DNA of 64,000 bases from assembly GCA_936432065.2 (NCBI GenBank), contig OW386286.2:83021652-83085651 (forward strand), written 5' to 3'. Positions 11,041 to 22,900 of the stretch are shown here, in pieces. Position 1 is the first letter of the stretch, and the number at the start of each line of letters is the position of its first letter. The position numbers and the translations under genes are program-made. Source of the DNA: Rutpela maculata (Eukaryota > Arthropoda > Insecta > Coleoptera > Cerambycidae). The notes beneath the pieces are model-generated. The model was not told the origin of the DNA. It made no database searches and saw only the letters and a program-made list of their open reading frames with translations.

Positions 11041-11884
11041 ACTATAAACTGGTTTAGTCATATTGATCAGCTAAGCCACAAACTTGCCAGCACAATATTT
11101 TTGCTCCACCAGCTAAGAAGGCATTTGGGTTTGGAGACCTTGAAGGCGAGCTATTTTTCATTGTTTCATTCACACATTAGTTATGGCATCACTTTATGAG
11201 GTAATTCTTGTCATACTATAAAAATATTTCATCTACAAAAGAAAGCGATTAGAATCATTGCCAATGCAGGGTACAGAGACCATTGTAGGCCTCTATTTAT
11301 TTCACTGGGCATTATGCCGGTTACTTCTTTATATATTTTTCTTAGTTTACTGGAAATTCACAAAAAGTTTAATTCTTTTGAAAGGGATTAAAATTTTCAT
11401 AATTAGAGCACTAGACAAGCCGATTTCCTAAGGCCAGCTAGGCATCGACTGACAAGATCGTCTAAAAATTCGCCGCACCTCAAGTTATATAATTTTCTTC
11501 CAAATTCATTGAAATTATTGACTAACCATTTTAAGGGCATATTGAAAAAAATATTTTTAAACCATGGTTTTTACTCTACCGAAGAGTTTGTGGCGTTTTT
11601 TCACAAATACCAAAAACATTGCTGGTTTAGTGACATCCATTTGACGTGGTACGCACTTTCCTTGCTCCTTCATTTTCTTGCTCTTGTTTGAGCATGCAAC
11701 AATAATATGTTGTACGGCCACTTCTTTTTATTTCGGATTTCGTCACGTATTTCTCTGTTCTCTTATCTTATTTTTGTTTTGTATTGTATAGGTTACAAAA
11801 ACAACATAATGTCTTAATGTTTTTATTTTTACTTTTGTTAATGTTTGTTCATTTATGGGTTTATGCCTATATAGTACGTCGGAT
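11041..11884 (+). pseudogene. Jockey-like LINE, second half and 3' UTR
   Basis: Continues the frame broken at 7480: NWFSHIDQLSHKLASTIFLL, then RRHLGLETLKASYFSLFHSH, and, after a stop and frame changes, KKAIRIIANAGYRDHCRPLF and a C-terminal tail to about 11690. The 3' UTR runs to element G at 11885 and resumes at 14982. Confidence 0.7.
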
Positions 11885-14800
11885 GGCAGGCTCTAGCGTT
11901 CACTAACCCAATACCGAGGTATAACCAAACAAAACCTATTTCATTTTATTCAGCAGGTTTTTTTACATAGGAAATCACTTTTGACGACACTCTCCGTTGG
12001 TCGAGACGTCGAGACTGAAGTTACAAGAAAAAAACAAAAAAAAATGAAAATAACAAAATTCAAATTCAACCACGAATAACTTTCAAACGAAAAAAGATAG
12101 AATTATATATTTTTTTTTAGGTTTATAGTATAAACGATTCTCTTTAATTTGATGTATAATTTATTACAAAAATAATAACTTTAACACTAGAAAATTGACG
12201 TTAATTTAGATGTTACACAAATTGTCAATTTTTTTAAAAGATCTAACTCGTTGTAACTCGCTTATGTATTGAGCTATTCGAATGTTTTTTTCACCAAAAA
12301 CTGCCAAATTTCATAGACTTCATTTTGTCTCAATTAATGCTGGGTCTAGCTCTGTAAATAAAAGAGGTACAGCCTTTTAAACACAACGAAGCGCACTTTG
12401 GCGACGGAGTCGCAAGGCTTCCCCTCTCGTTCCCGGTACATCCCGCGTTCGCCATAAACCATGCAAGGCTATAATCAGCGGGCCGTAACAAAAGCTTTAC
12501 AATAATCTTCCTTTATTGTAAGATGATAAAATTAATAAATCAAATTGAATAATATGATATTAATTGTAATAATCCGCTATATATGGAGTCGTACAACGCA
12601 CCCGCGTTGTATTAATAAATGGAAAATAATAGGTATCAGACAGAGATAACTGATTTTCAGATATATCATTGTTAAACTCATGCCAGCTAGTAAAGTTTCT
12701 ACTTTGCTTCGTAAATTTTAATATTTTCCATAAAGTGTCAGAGGTAACCACATAATCAAAACAGTTATTTGGCATGCTTTCATTAACTCGTAGAGGATCT
12801 GAACAATTAGTTGGATTTTTGTACATCTATATTTTTGTTTTCATGTAAACTGGAAGGGTTAAAATCAGTTAAAATTTATTGGATAGATATTATTGTGTAA
12901 ATAGGCCGATCTTTTTTGAAATAATACCATTCCAAGCAGTAATGGGAGTGGGATTTTTACCATCTAGCCTGTCTTAGTTTTGATCAAAATTGTCGATGTC
13001 GATGAATGTAATTGTTTTCTTCAGAACTTACTAGAACTCCAGGTGGAATAAAAATGTCGTAGTTTTTACTAATACGTGACTAGCTAAAGATATTAAATAT
13101 CCATATTTCATCGTAGGAATAACCATAGCCAAAGAAATAAAGCATATCAATAAGTTTTTTTCTTCTGACGGCACGATACACATGTAATTATATGTAAAGG
13201 ATTAAAAAAGTGGTCTATGCTGGGTGTTTTTTTTTCATAATTATTAATATAAATTGCATTACTATAGAAATAACGTTTAAATCAAATTTGTCTGTGCCGA
13301 CATATTTAGTATCCACGACATAAATGTTTATAACAAATCTGAAGCTTCTTGTTTACATTGCTGATTATTCTGAATAGTAGTCGTGTTTTTTTACAGTTTT
13401 AAAATGTCCATCTATAGCTTCATTTAAGATACTGACAGCACTTGTGTCTGACAACAAAAATTCGTTGGTCTTTTTAGCTTTATTATCACTTGAATGAACT
13501 GTTGTATTTCCTTTGTGTTCCTAAAACACTTTGTTTGTTTAAATGCTTTCTAGTTTCTTTCTTATATTTCCGCTGTTATAATAATCTAATTCTTCCGTGA
13601 TTTCTTCAAATATATCATTAAGGAGTGTTTTTAGAAATGTTAAATTTAAGGATTCTTTTTTGCAAAACAGCAAGTTCAACCTCCCTAAATAAAATGTTTA
13701 ACGCTACCTTAAATTTATTTTTTCTTTCAGTGGTTTAGTTTGTACACATTTAATTTTTTTTTGCTAATATATTTTGCATAACAAATTTTATGATAATTTC
13801 CGTCATCCCCAAAAAATCTGAATAAAAGTAAAACCTGCCTTTTATTTCTATATCACTGCAGCTTTAATATATATTTTTTTCTAGTTTCCGCACCCGTTCC
13901 TGTAGAAATTGCTTCTTAAAAATGTTTTTAATTTATTCTTATTTTTTCTGAATTTTCCACAGATCAGACAATGCTATATTATTTTAATCTGATTTTTATC
14001 TTCATTATAACCACATGAAGGCTCACTTACATTTTTAATCACTTTACTAATATCAGAGGCAATATGTCTTGTCTCTACTAATATCATTCTTATTACAAAA
14101 AGATGTCCGACAAGAATAATGAAATCAGTACCGAAGAGTGTGCAAATAAGTGCCACCACTTTATTTTATAAGAATTTTTTCTTTCATTTGCACAATGTAT
14201 AATAGACCTGATGCCAGTAACAGTTGGTTTTTTACCATTAGATTTTCTCTGCTTTCAGCAGTTTCGCAAAAGTAACATGCAGTTTTTTTCATTGATAATG
14301 TATCTACAATATTCATAAACTGTAATAGCCTAAATGTAAATAAAATAATATATACTTATATTAATACTTATCCAGACAATAATGAGGCCAGCAGCCGATA
14401 CGTTTCTTGATGGGCCGAGAGCGTAGCGGGAGCGAGAGAGGAAGCCTCGTGTCTTCGTCGTCGTAGTGTGCTTCGTTGTGTTTCAAGGGCTGTAGCGCTT
14501 TTAGTTAAAAAATTAGATCTGGCATGAATCGAGACAAAATGAAGCCTATTAAATTTGTCAGTTTTTGGTGAAAGAAAAAATTGAATAGCTCGTTATATAA
14601 GCAAGTTATGGCGAGTTAGGAATTTGAAAAATGTTGCTGATTTGTGTATCCTTTTGAATTTTGCCAGTTTTTTTATGTTAATTTTTTAATTATTGCAATA
14701 AATTATACTTCAAATTAAACAGCAATGTTTACTTGTCAAAACCAGACAAAAATTTTATTTTTATCTGTTTTAGTTCTAAAGTTATATTTGATTAAATATT

Positions 14801-14981
14801 AAATTTCTAAATTTCTTTTTTTTTGTTTTTTCCTTATATCTTCGGTCTCGACCAATGGAGAGTGTCGTCAATTTTGATTTCCTATGTAAAATAACATGCT
14901 TTAATAAGTAGTGAAGTTCCCATCTGGTTATACTTCAGTATTGGGTAGGTCAAGAAAGAGAAGGCTTTTCGCGCTCTGCCC
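11885..14981. mobile_element. Long-TIR DNA element G (about 560-bp TIRs)
   Basis: The left arm (11885 to about 12480) and right arm (about 14395 to 14981) are inverted copies. Matching pairs include CACTCTCCGTTGGTCGAGAC with CTCGACCAATGGAGAGTGTC, and the CCCAATAC/GTATTGGG ends. The 1.9-kb interior has only broken reading frames, for instance a minus-strand KKTACYFCETAESRENL stretch near 14230-14290 that could be a zinc-binding remnant. It sits in the LINE 3' UTR. No transposase was recognised. Confidence 0.65.
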
Positions 14982-15065
14982 GACGGGCTAATAATTGATA
15001 TATTATTTTTTATATTTTTTAATTGTAGTGTATTTTAATTGGTGAAATAAATGATATGATATGAA
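14982..15065 (+). pseudogene. 3' tail of the Jockey-like LINE
   Basis: After element G the LINE 3' UTR resumes and ends in GGTGAAATAAATGATATGAT with further TGATATGA-type repeats. Such a short A-rich repeat tail is typical of a non-LTR 3' end. Confidence 0.55.
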
Positions 15066-15707
15066 TGAGATATAAAAAACTTAAAAAACGCCTACTCTTT
15101 CGTAAGGCATTCTCCGCTGTCGGCGCCGGCGGTTCAAAGAAAAATTTCGTGTATCCCTCATACTTTGTTGTTTAGTTATATAGGCTATGCCGCCGCTTAC
15201 CAATCATACAGTGTTGTCAATGTGTTCAATTTATCTAAAGTTAAAGTAAATTAGGTGGTTAAAGTTAAAGCGGTTAAGTTAAAATAGGCGGAGTCTAGCT
15301 TAAGCTATTCAACTCTAATGAACGTAATGTGGTTAAAGAGATTTTCTATAGTGTTGCGTACGTTAGCTCTAAATGTGGTCGAGAAAAGTAGACTGTATTT
15401 TTATTTAGCGTAAAATGACTATAAAAGTTCAACGATGCGAATTTCATGTGATCAGTTACTGGCATAAAATATATGAACAAAAGGAGGCACTAAATGACTT
15501 ACCCTTGGTGAATAAGGCTCCTGGATCTCAATGAGAGTTGCTGAGTGAAAAGGCCTTTTCGTTGGACAACCCTGACTCCTTTCGATCTCAATAGTATATT
15601 GCAGCATGCCAATAATCATTCACACACGCGATAGTACACTGTCTTTCAAAAGATGCACAAGTAATGTATAAAAGTATGGCGATGCGAACAGTAATTGAAA
15701 ATTAATA
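15066..15707. other. Spacer without recognised features
   Basis: No reading frame, TIR or RNA gene was recognised. Short runs of AGTTAAAG occur at about 15235-15290. Confidence 0.4.
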
Positions 15708-15963
15708 ATAATGGGGTCATTTCCGATAATTATATATAGCGACTTATTCAACATTATCATAATTTGTTTAATACAAAAACTAGTCATACAAAATTTCACG
15801 TCTTTATCTATGATAGTTTTCAAAATATTAAGCCTCAAAGTTGCCGCGGACGGGAAAAGAAACTCGTGCCCGCGTGACGTCATTAGGCTTAAACAGACAG
15901 CAGTAGCAGCTTGACGGTCCGCGCCGCGCCGTCTTCTCAGTGAAATTGCATGTATGTATTATA

Positions 15964-16712
15964 TGAGGCGCTCGCGCGCAAACCCCGATAAATCCACACA
16001 CACAAAGTTGTGGGAAATTACAAAAAACTTCTCAAGCAAAAACCAATAAGTCTTTTTTTGTTCTTTTAAGTCAAAAAATATCTTCTAGGCTGTAGAATAT
16101 AAGACCAAAAAATAAGAACAATGCTACTTTATTTATTTATTTTTTTTTAACTTTTCTTGCTGGATTTATCGGATTTTGCTATGTAAATACGAATTTATCG
16201 ATTTTTGCTTTAAAATAAAACATTAAAGATGCAGAAAAATAAATTTTGACAACATTAATAATTTATTAAAAATAAATAAAAACATTCATTGTTAACAAAA
16301 ATTAATTCTCAATATCTGTTAAAATTTCAGATAAAACCGTTATAATATATTGGTAATAAAATGTCTTGCAGTTGTCTTCTTTATTTCTAGAAGAGAAGTA
16401 GGTTTTTACAGTAAATAGTCATATTACAGAGAACTTTTTCAAACGTCAATCAATATTAACTTTTCTACCTCACAATGGATGACAGTGTATTGTATAAAAA
16501 TGGATTTATCTGCTTTTGATCCCGATAATATTGGATTTATCTAGTTTTGTTCGAAACGGTCAACTTTAACATTAGATTTATATGGGATTTATGGCGTTTT
16601 GGTTACCAAAGATTATATAGGCTTGTAGAGTTTAGTCTAACATACATGAAACTATTACAAACTCAAAATTGACTTTTTGTGGATTTATCGGGGTTTGCGC
16701 GCGAGCGCCTCA
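15964..16712. mobile_element. TA-flanked MITE with GC-rich TIRs
   Basis: TIR TGAGGCGCTCGCGCGCAAAC (extending through CCCCGATAAATCCAC) is perfectly inverted at the right end (to 16712). TA flanks both sides. The interior repeats TGGATTTATC variants and has no coding capacity. It is nested in element K. Confidence 0.8.
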
Positions 16713-16813
16713 TATGTAATGTAATGTGTAATTATATATGTAAAGTTTACATGTGCATAAAGAGACGTGTAGGTGATTTTTTTTTATATACTTTTATATA
16801 CTACTTTTTTAAA

Positions 16814-16954
16814 ACAAAAAATGTGTGAAAGGGGCTTTGTAAAAGCAGATTCTTCCAATCTTGCGGAAGTAGACTTGCTAATGGTTATGGAATATTTTAA
16901 TTCCAATCACGAATATTTAAGTGCAGAAATGAGAAGAAGTAAGTGCAAAGGTAA
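16814..16954 (+). pseudogene. N-terminal part of a TE-associated SWIM protein
   Basis: Encodes KQKMCERGFVKADSSNLAEV, then DLLMVMEYFNSN and a short basic end followed by GTAAAT, a possible donor site. The wording recalls insect TE proteins that combine a SWIM finger with a YqaJ-like nuclease; only the N-terminal piece is here. The next recognisable piece is at 17327. Confidence 0.45.
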
Positions 16955-17326
16955 ATAAGATCTTATTTTAATGATATATATAAAAATTACTTCATTGTAC
17001 AGGATTTTCAAAATAAAACTAAATATGTGTCTAGCATGAAATTTACTACTTTATTTTACAAAAAAAGTTCTTATTTAACAGTTTGCCGACAACAAGCACC
17101 TGGACAGTAAACAACCATTTTAAGGGCGAGTGGGGCAAATATTTTTCTAAATTATTTTTGTGGAAAACATTATTACCTGCTTAATTCCTACTGAATATTG
17201 GTGAGAATAATTATTGTATTAATTAAATATATTTTTACGCGAATTCTTATAAATTATAATTATGTTTTACACGCTTTCTAACTAAATGTTTTAAAATTTT
17301 GTTTGCTTTTTGTTTTTCTATTTTCC

Positions 17327-17530
17327 AAAATAATCCCGGAGTATAAAATAAATGCAAAAAATGATAAAGTTTCATGTGGCATAAATGCAAAAGTACATAA
17401 TATTGTAGAGGTAAAGTGCGAAGATTGTGCAGCTTGTGATGGTGGTTGTAACCATGCAATAGCTTTTGTAATGTGGTTATATCGCCGAAGTGAAGAACCC
17501 TTGCCAACCAATATAGTTTGCTATTGGAAA
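17327..17530 (+). pseudogene. SWIM-type zinc-finger fragment
   Basis: Encodes KIIPEYKINAKNDKVSCGIN, then VKCEDCAACDGGCNHAIAF and MWLYRRSEEPLPTNIVCYWK. The C-x2-C...C-x-H arrangement is that of a SWIM finger in TE-linked proteins. No clear acceptor precedes it and no nuclease domain follows, so the gene is broken. Confidence 0.55.
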
Positions 17531-18093
17531 AAGCTAGCATGCTTTATTTTTCTACAATATATTAAATAATAAAATATAATGTATTACTTAATAGATAAAA
17601 CATCTTTATTCTCATGTAAACTCTATATGTTCTGGAATAATTAATTAAGATTTCTATCTCTTGTGGTAAAGTTACGCGAGACGCTTGTCGCCCCTAGACG
17701 AAATAGGTAAGAAACCTGGGCTTTTATGTCCCCTTCTAGTCGTGGATGACGAACTTCGAATTTATCGGTCAGTGTTTCGAACGCGAAGGACAGTTATGTA
17801 GTGGTATTATTATTCTAGATTTAGATTAGGAATTTTCACTAGTGTATCAACGTTGTGTACAGTTTCTGTTTTCCATGGTTTTTACATTACATTTTAGCGT
17901 TAAATCTCTCATATTTTCATTGTAATACAAAAAAAATTGAAGTACGGCTCTGGACAGCGGTGACTAACTCTAGCCACCATATAAATGACTTCGACTGTGA
18001 TATTTTTTTGGCTTTTTTTATTCCTACTAAACGTCTGACGTAATTTATACTTACTTATTTATTTAAAAAATATATCTCTTCTAAAGTTTATGT

Positions 18094-18297
18094 TTATTGG
18101 TATTTACCTTTGCAATAGGCTCCTGTTTTTTCATTTAAGAGCACAGCACGACGCATTATTTGTTGCCAAAGAACTGTTTTCTTTTTGTCTGTCGGCAAAC
18201 GAATAAAATATATGGTGTTGATGCCGTCGCGCGTCGTGCTTTTGCATTCAGGAACAATACAATATTTATATTTATTTTTGGTGCGGTATAATGACAT
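18094..18297 (-). CDS. THAP zinc-finger exon
   Basis: The 67-codon frame starts MSLYRTKNKYKYCIVPECKS. It shows C13 and C18, the proline of RLP at 35, a tryptophan at 44 and C62, fitting the C2CH THAP DNA-binding domain. The final AAG/GTAAAT could be a splice donor after YCK, so the last four codons may be intron. It is inside element K, on the strand opposite the SWIM remnants. Confidence 0.55.
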   Translation of the reverse strand: MSLYRTKNKYKYCIVPECKSTTRDGINTIYFIRLPTDKKKTVLWQQIMRRAVLLNEKTGAYCKGKYQ

Positions 18298-19270
18298 TTT
18301 TATTCAAATCACAAAACAAAACAGTTTCGAAGTTTAACAATGTCTTTATCCGATGATTAACAACGTTGAACTAACCTAATGAGAGCAATATAGCGCGCGC
18401 CCTGTGTATTGTATGGGAGTCGCCTCACACCTTTAAACCTAATGACGTCATTCGGCTCGGTCGGATTTAGATGTGCCGCGCGACTAATAATTTTTTTTGA
18501 CATGATCGGATTGACAGAATTTGATAATTTTTGGTAGATCATTTTTTTGAAAGTAGTTTTTCAAGAAAATAATATTTTTGGAATAGGTCGAAATGACCCC
18601 ATTAGCATGAAACCTTTTAATTCAAAGCAACAGAGAATAAGAATGTTTTTTCTTAACAAAAAGTGGCACGAAGTATGCCGCCTAGTGCCAAGAAATTTAA
18701 GCAGTGAAAATTCTACTTTTAAGCACTGGTCTAAATGCAACCAGCAATATGTGACATATAGTAAACCAAAAAATAGTAATTTTCATACTCATCGTTAAAA
18801 TACATTTTTGCTGACAATGGTAAATTACTGAGATCAGTGACATTTTTTTCAATAAAGATAAGAGGCTTTAAAAAACCGACCTAATAAAATGGCAATGAGT
18901 AAATTAATATTAAATGTCAGTTAATGTTTTCATTTCAAAACTGATTAAACAAGGTAAAAGTAGAACTGTTTTATTACTTTTAAATGACAGTGCTGCAACA
19001 CTGTAAAACCCATATTAATGATAACGACAAGTGAGTGCCATATTCTTGTCTTTTCCGCCTTTTGTTTATAATAGTACTGTCTAAACTGAAAACATTGCCT
19101 AGTTCAAATTAATTTTGAATAAAAAAATTGGTTTGAGTTAGAAAAAAAATTATAAGGATTTTTTACTTCCTTTAGGCCAATATGCAAAATATTTGTACGT
19201 ATACCGTGGTCACCCTGTATAACTAAAATAAGAAAAGCAATGGTGAGTAATAAAATTCTTTTATAATACA

Positions 19271-19586
19271 GCAAATTATATTTGAAAAAAATAGTACATA
19301 TTAAATAAAACACAAAATTATTAATTCAAGGTTTTTCTGGAAGAGCTCTCCTATTCTTTGTTATATCACAACAAGGATGTCTAGTCGAAATATAATTTTG
19401 TACTCTTCCTTTCTAAAAATGTATTCAAGCAAATTATATTTGAAAAAAATAGTACCTACATATTAAATAAAACACATAATTATTAATTCTAGGTTTTTTG
19501 GAAGAGCTCCCCCATTCTTTGTTATATCACAACAAGGATGTCTAGTCAAAATATAATTTTATACTCTTTCTTTCTAAAAATGTATT
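19271..19586. repeat. 158-bp tandem duplication downstream of Syntaxin-17
   Basis: GCAAATTATATTTGAAAAAA begins at 19271 and again at 19429. Both units contain GAAGAGCTC and ATCACAACAAGGATGTCTAG. It lies past the Syntaxin-17 stop, so it may be in the 3' UTR or just beyond. Confidence 0.75.
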
Positions 19587-19752
19587 CAGTCAGTCAAGAT
19601 AACACTTACTGAAAATGCTACATTGTCAAAAAATGAAAGCAGAAATAAAAAAGTTACTATTTAGTAACTTAAATCTCAGTACGCCAAAAAACATTCCTAA
19701 CGCTAGCTAAATTAAATGTCAATTAAAAAACCTAACACAAATAACACCTATG

Positions 19753-19993
19753 TCATATATCCTTTTTCTGTGATGTGTCCACCGCAACTTGATCGTCAGT
19801 GTTGATGTCATCTTCACGCTCAATATTTTCAGGTTTGTGAATTTTCTTAAAATATTTACCACCAGTGTAACCAGCTATTGCGCACCCTAGGGCTGCTATT
19901 CCTCCTACTTTTAACCCTGCGACTAGACCAATAGGACCACCAATTATTCCACCTAGGAAGGCTCCTGTAACTGGATATGCAACTGCCTTTAAT
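19753..19993 (-). CDS. Syx17: Syntaxin-17 exon 4 (membrane hairpin)
   Basis: Acceptor TTATTCTAG/ATTAAAG; TGA stop at 19753-19755. Codes residues 219-297: the two-helix glycine-zipper hairpin, then an acidic, polar tail. A run-through reading frame into the intron to 20133 is not coding. Confidence 0.93.
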
Positions 19994-22900
19994 CTAGAAT
20001 AAAACATACTTATGTACAGGGTGTTGGTAAATATAACACCTGCACATATAGTAGAAATTGTCTGTATACAGCTTGTCTTACTTTTAATGCCCCCCACCTC
20101 CATATCTGTTATTAATAATGCGATATCAACCAAATTTGGGTCAGTATCAAAGACCTATATTGTCATTTTTGAAAAAAAAAAAAACTTATTTTAGTCTTTG
20201 GGGTGCATTTTTATTAAGAAAATAAAGGTCGATATTAGGCATTTTTTTTATTAGGCAATCCAACAACCCGTCAAATTATTTTGTTGCGGGCAAGTTTATT
20301 TTAATTAACTCGAGGAAATGTAGCCAAAGCAACCGAAAAACAAACTCTTTAACGAATAAAAACAAACATTTGCCAGATCTTTGCCCACAACACCATGTAA
20401 AAGTCACTTGGTTTGGATTGCCTAATTGTAAAACTAATGCAGCATTATTGTTCAAACTTTAATAACATTTTGATGTATGGTTTTCAAATTACGGCCCCCT
20501 TAAGAATGCATTTTTCAAACATTAAAAAATAATCAATAACTTGGAAATGAATTTTTTTTTGGAAAACACATTCTTCATTTTCGTTTTAAATTCACCTTTT
20601 CTAGCACCTAATGTCATTGACACTTTCAAATTTTGTAGGCCAAGAATTTTCATTGATAAATTACCAAAAATTTTGAGCCAGCAACCCTGCAAATTATTCG
20701 GGCATTAAAAATTAGAGAATTTGAAAGTGTCGATAGACTGGTAGAGAAAGTAAATTAAAAAAAAAAAGAGAAATGACTTTTTTTCGAAAAGCAATTCGTT
20801 TTCAAGTTATTAAACATAAACACACCACATATAGTAAACAACCCCCCAAATCTAAAGCCAAGGCTGTCCGGAAGGGGGTTACACATTTGGAAAAACGTAG
20901 ACATAAAACATGTCAAAAGAAGGAAAATATAGTAAATATATAAAAAACACATTAAAAAAATCTTAAATATAACAAACATTAAAATAGTAACGTACAAATA
21001 CATTAAAATTCAAGATCGGAAAAATAGTCATTCACTGCATAATAGCATTTTCTAATTAAAACTCGTTTAAACTCCATTTTATATCTATATAAAGATAACA
21101 TTTTCAGACTGTCTGGCAAATGATTGTACACTTTTATGACTGAGGTAGTTACACCTTTTTGAATCTGAGTCAGATTTGTACTGTACGGCACTAGCATGTC
21201 TCTATGGCGTGTTTCATATGAATGTGTTTGTTTGTATCGTCCTCCAGTGTTGTCAGTACCGGGGCTGGGGCTCGAACCCAGATGCAATAGACAGTCGGTC
21301 AGCATATTCGCCACTCAATACGCCTTAACCGATTGAGCTATTGTGCCGTGCCGTTATTGATTATTTAATGTTTTAAAAACACAATTTTAAGGGGGCAGTA
21401 ATTCGAAAACATCAATATTAAAATTTGAACTATAGCATGCTGATCAATAATGTTGCATTAGTTTTACAATAAAAAAATGTCTAATATGACTTTCCGAAAA
21501 ATCGACCGTTTCTTAATAAAAATGCACGCCAATGACTAAAATAAGTTTTGTTTTATTCAGAAGGACAATATAGGTCTTTGATACTGACTCAAATTTGGTT
21601 GATATCGGATCACTAATAACCGAGATATGGAGAGGGAGCCATTAAAAGTGGGGTGTACTGTATTCTGTGTTTATTCAACGTTTTAAAAAATTTTCATTTT
21701 ATGTATTGTAATTTTAATTAATATTAATATTAACCGCAAAGAAATTTCCAATGCACTTGATATCGACGTTGCTGGTCTTCAAATAATCCTTTATTTTTAA
21801 TGTATTTTTAATGTCAGCAGCCCAGCTTTAACAATCACAGTGTTTATATCCTTTAAAAATTAACACATTAAAGACATACAGTCAAAAATATTTTTATTTC
21901 AAATACCTAACTCTCAGTGTAAGATTTGTTATTAATTGGATTCTATAATAGGTAGGTTCGACATTTGTTTTCGTTTTGATTGAAATTGACTGTATTTGCA
22001 ATAAAAAAAGCTGTGCCAAATTTGAGATGAAAATTTAAAAAAATAATGGCATCTTTGATGACTTGAAAAGTGGCAACCCATGAGGGGCTACAAAATGTAC
22101 CTATGCATGAAGCTGGGTCGTGTGATGTCAGCTAATAACTAGACGTCACTAGCTAACATAAAATATATGACTTCTATAAATGTTTATTTATGTTTACACG
22201 GTAAGTTTATGCACGAAGTAAAACGTCAGCAAGAAAGTGGCATTTTATACCAAAATGTATTAATACATCCACTAGAACCTCTTTAAAATTGTTCTGAAAA
22301 GAAGAGAAAGGTGATTTGCAGCAGCTCGAAAGAATGTTAAAAAGTATCACATAGATCGGTGTGTATTTCTTACTAAACGCATTGCTAGTATTAGAATACA
22401 ATAACATATAGAACGAGTGATAAAATGTATTCGCGATTTTTTTTTTTACTTTTACTATAGCCTCGATGCGGTAATCAGCACGGAAATGGTTCAAAAACTT
22501 GACACAATGAAAATCACATGCACTTGGTAAAATAAATCTGCAGCAACCAATAATTAATCAGTAAAATGAAATCTCTTTAATTATTATACAGGTAGATGAT
22601 GAATAAGCAAATTGTAATTTAATTTTTTTTTTAAATAAGCATAACTATTATTGCTTAACTGCATAATTAAAACCTAGGTATAGGTTCGTATTGCTTGCCA
22701 GAAAATTAAACACAATTTGTGGTAAATTACGAGAATCGACTTTCTGATATCCTAGGTAATATACATAGCTGGGATATCAGTATATTAGTATATAAGTATA
22801 TCAGTATATATGTCAAATTTTGATAAACTTGTAGTAAGTTAATAATATTTGATACTAGTTGTCCTGAGCTTTGTAAGATACGTGTGTGCAGAGTGAAAGG

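Larger units (their letters stand above)
15708..18604. mobile_element. TIR element K with THAP and SWIM zinc-finger remnants
   Basis: TAATGGGGTCATTT near 15708 has its complement ending at 18604. Further in, TGACGTCATTAGG(C/T)TTAAA occurs in inverted orientation (15875 and 18450), so degenerate TIRs of about 200 bp are likely. The interior has SWIM-type coding on plus and a THAP exon on minus. Kolobok-type elements are known to combine THAP transposases with a second protein, but no TTAA duplication is visible, so the superfamily stays open. Confidence 0.5.

Noticed and set aside
19994..20133. N-terminal extension of the Syntaxin-17 last exon
   Set aside because: A TTATTCTAG acceptor at 19994-20002 and phase match with exon 3 show this part is intron.
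21256..21346. Functional tRNA gene
   Set aside because: A and B boxes are present but the length and arms do not fold as a tRNA and it is fused to a LINE body.
22207..22494. 95-codon minus-strand frame in intron 3
   Set aside because: No domain, no splice context, and AT-rich sequence gives such frames often.
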